Positions 62,823 through 64,000 of a stretch of 64,000 bases of DNA are shown in pieces. Every line of letters starts with the position of its first letter. Within the stretch, counting starts at the first letter, position 1. Below the pieces are notes generated by a model. The model worked only from the letters and a program-made list of their open reading frames with translations. It had not been told where the DNA came from and searched no databases. Source of the stretch: Saprospiraceae bacterium (GTDB taxonomy: Bacteria; Bacteroidota; Bacteroidia; Chitinophagales; Saprospiraceae). The stretch is from NCBI GenBank assembly GCA_016706365.1, contig JADJJU010000001.1:248001-312000 (forward strand). The letters run 5' to 3'. The position numbers and the translations under genes are program-made.

Positions 62823-64000
62823 TTACTTCAAATAAACGGCTATCAAAAATTTTCGAATCATATTCAAGGCTTGCACTGCAGCATATTGTATATTCCGTTC
62901 TCTATCTTTCATATATAAGAACGAAATAGTTTTAATTTGTTGTTTATTTCCTACTGCAATCCAAATAGTGCCTACGGGTTTCTCCTCAGAACCCCCATCA
63001 GGTCCGGCGATTCCTGAAACTGCCGCTGCTATATCTCCTTCCAAATGATCCAATGCACCCCTTACCATTTCAGTGACTGTTTGCTCACTAACCGCCCCGT
63101 ATTGCTTTAAAGTCTCACTTTTCACACCTAAAACTTGCATCTTATGCTCATTGGAATACGTAATAGCTGCTCCTTTGAAATAAGCTGATGATCCTGGAAT
63201 ACTTGTTATTTTATGTGAAATCAATCCTCCTGTGCAACTTTCTGCAAGCACTAAACTAAGGCCATTTTCTTTTAATAATTTACCCACTACTGACTCAAGC
63301 GATTCACCGTTCTCACCATAAGTCCATTGCTGAATCAGTTTACCCAATTTGTCTCTGTTATTTTCAAAAGTAACTTTCAAACCACCTCGCTGAGAAATTC
63401 TGATCCTAACCTGTCCTGTACCTGGCAAATAAGCAATGCCCGCCTTATCGCCCAATGAATCTTCAAAATCCTGAATGTGATCTGCAATTACCGTCTCCCC
63501 TGTTCCCACTGTATGAAATGTATGCTCAAAGTATTCATCTGACTGAAACTTACTGATCAAGCCTGATCGGACATGCCTCTCCATCAAATGCTGCATCTCA
63601 TAGGGCACGCCCGGCAACATAATGCAATGTTTTCCCTGCTTTTCCAACCACAATCCCGGAGCAGTTCCCATTCCGTTTTCAAGGACTTCCGCTCCATCCG
63701 GCATCAGACATTGTTCACGATGCTGTTCAGAAATGGGGATATTTCGTTTTGTAAATAAATCCAGTATGCGGTCCCAGGTTTGCTGATGAAAAGTCATCCC
63801 CAGGCCAAAATAATCTGCAATTGCTTTTTTACTAATATCATCCCTTGTGGGCCCCAGTCCTCCCGTAGTAATGACCAAATCAGCTGATTCAAAAGCAATT
63901 TTCAATGTTGAATATATTTCCTGATGAGAATCACCAATGGTAAATGTGCAATTGATATTGAAACCAAACTGATTCAAAAACTGGCCAATCCAGGATGCGT
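62823..64000 (-). CDS. cinA: CinA family protein (5' end outside window)
   Basis: The frame is open through the right edge. Upstream of the first apparent start (a TTG at 63977) the in-frame residues ASWIGQFLNQFGF match the conserved CinA N-terminus, so the gene continues beyond 64000. The MoCF-like N-domain shows LVITTGGLGPTRDD, and the C-domain is the nicotinamide-nucleotide amidohydrolase type (LAESCTGGLISHKITSIPGS, AVSGIAGPDGGSEEKPVGT). It would deamidate NMN in pyridine-nucleotide salvage. It is 25 bp before the E2 gene on the same strand. Confidence 0.93.
   Translation of the reverse strand, partial: ASWIGQFLNQFGFNINCTFTIGDSHQEIYSTLKIAFESADLVITTGGLGPTRDDISKKAIADYFGLGMTFHQQTWDRILDLFTKRNIPISEQHREQCLMPDGAEVLENGMGTAPGLWLEKQGKHCIMLPGVPYEMQHLMERHVRSGLISKFQSDEYFEHTFHTVGTGETVIADHIQDFEDSLGDKAGIAYLPGTGQVRIRISQRGGLKVTFENNRDKLGKLIQQWTYGENGESLESVVGKLLKENGLSLVLAESCTGGLISHKITSIPGSSAYFKGAAITYSNEHKMQVLGVKSETLKQYGAVSEQTVTEMVRGALDHLEGDIAAAVSGIAGPDGGSEEKPVGTIWIAVGNKQQIKTISFLYMKDRERNIQYAAVQALNMIRKFLIAVYLK

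Noticed and set aside
1..64000. tRNA or rRNA genes
   Set aside because: I scanned intergenic regions for T-loop-like GGTTCGAATCC signatures and cloverleaf stems and saw none; a tRNAscan-SE run would settle it.

Overview
The window looks like chromosomal DNA of a member of the Bacteroidota, most likely near Saprospiria/Saprospiraceae (the phylum call is firm, the class is inference). Evidence: secreted proteins ending in type A sorting tails (VYPNP...LRV...K) or a type B gliding-associated tail (FTPNGDN...) of the type IX secretion system, phylum-typical families (DUF2480, DUF3276/PUR, LytTR sensor with membrane domain, LptB beside a Big_5 lipoprotein), TAnnTTTG-type -7 promoter boxes, no obvious Shine-Dalgarno motifs, Gram-negative envelope genes (waaA, rfaE1, lptB) and an AT-leaning composition. 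I see no rRNA, tRNA, CRISPR array or prophage.

Layout. 1-3.6 kb: FAD oxidoreductase (cut by the window, frameshifted), DUF547 lipoprotein and Tat-type amine oxidase, all on minus. 3.7-7.7 kb: minus-strand run xerD, Big_5 lipoprotein, lptB and two small overlapping envelope genes. 7.8-10.4 kb: MscS channel and a lipoprotein. 10.9-14.0 kb: proton-translocating transhydrogenase pntAA-pntAB-pntB. 14.4-16.2 kb: two orphan membrane proteins. 16.7-19.6 kb: ABC exporter, PUR-type nucleic-acid-binding protein, RRM protein. 19.8-27.8 kb: T9SS cargo, LytTR regulator, lipoprotein-type Mn-like superoxide dismutase, hypotheticals. 28.3-32.7 kb: nucleotide-sugar enzyme, waaA and rfaE1 for LPS. 32.8-37.3 kb: two paralogous T9SS cargo proteins. 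38.2-39.7 kb: gene-poor stretch with an IS110 relic. 39.7-47.8 kb: M28 peptidase, radA, scpB, DUF2480, lytic transglycosylase, pgk, LOG-family hydrolase. 47.8-56.4 kb: glycosyltransferase, MFS transporter, acetyltransferase, DEAD helicase, second RRM protein, tatC, Ca/Na antiporter, YbaB. 56.5-64 kb: LamG/T9SS type B protein, mevalonate-kinase-like GHMP kinase, methyltransferase, PorE-like OmpA protein, E2 acyltransferase, cinA (cut by the window).

The most unusual content lies between genes. At least nine intergenic islands carry degenerate direct repeats with a constant 7-bp (sometimes 8-bp) period but different unit sequences, drawing on a shared vocabulary of 7-mers in which GGCTGTT/AACAGCC dominates (23 copies located by eye). 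They are interleaved with hairpin elements, a second family in which AAGGTGAYRTC alternates with stem-loops, a 59-bp palindrome and three copies of a roughly 92-bp CCCGGG-stem element. I regard this heptad system as the best candidate for something undescribed.

Seven single-base frameshifts at homopolymers split six otherwise intact genes. Residual sequencing or assembly error is the likeliest reading, so I annotate these as whole genes with a noted frameshift.
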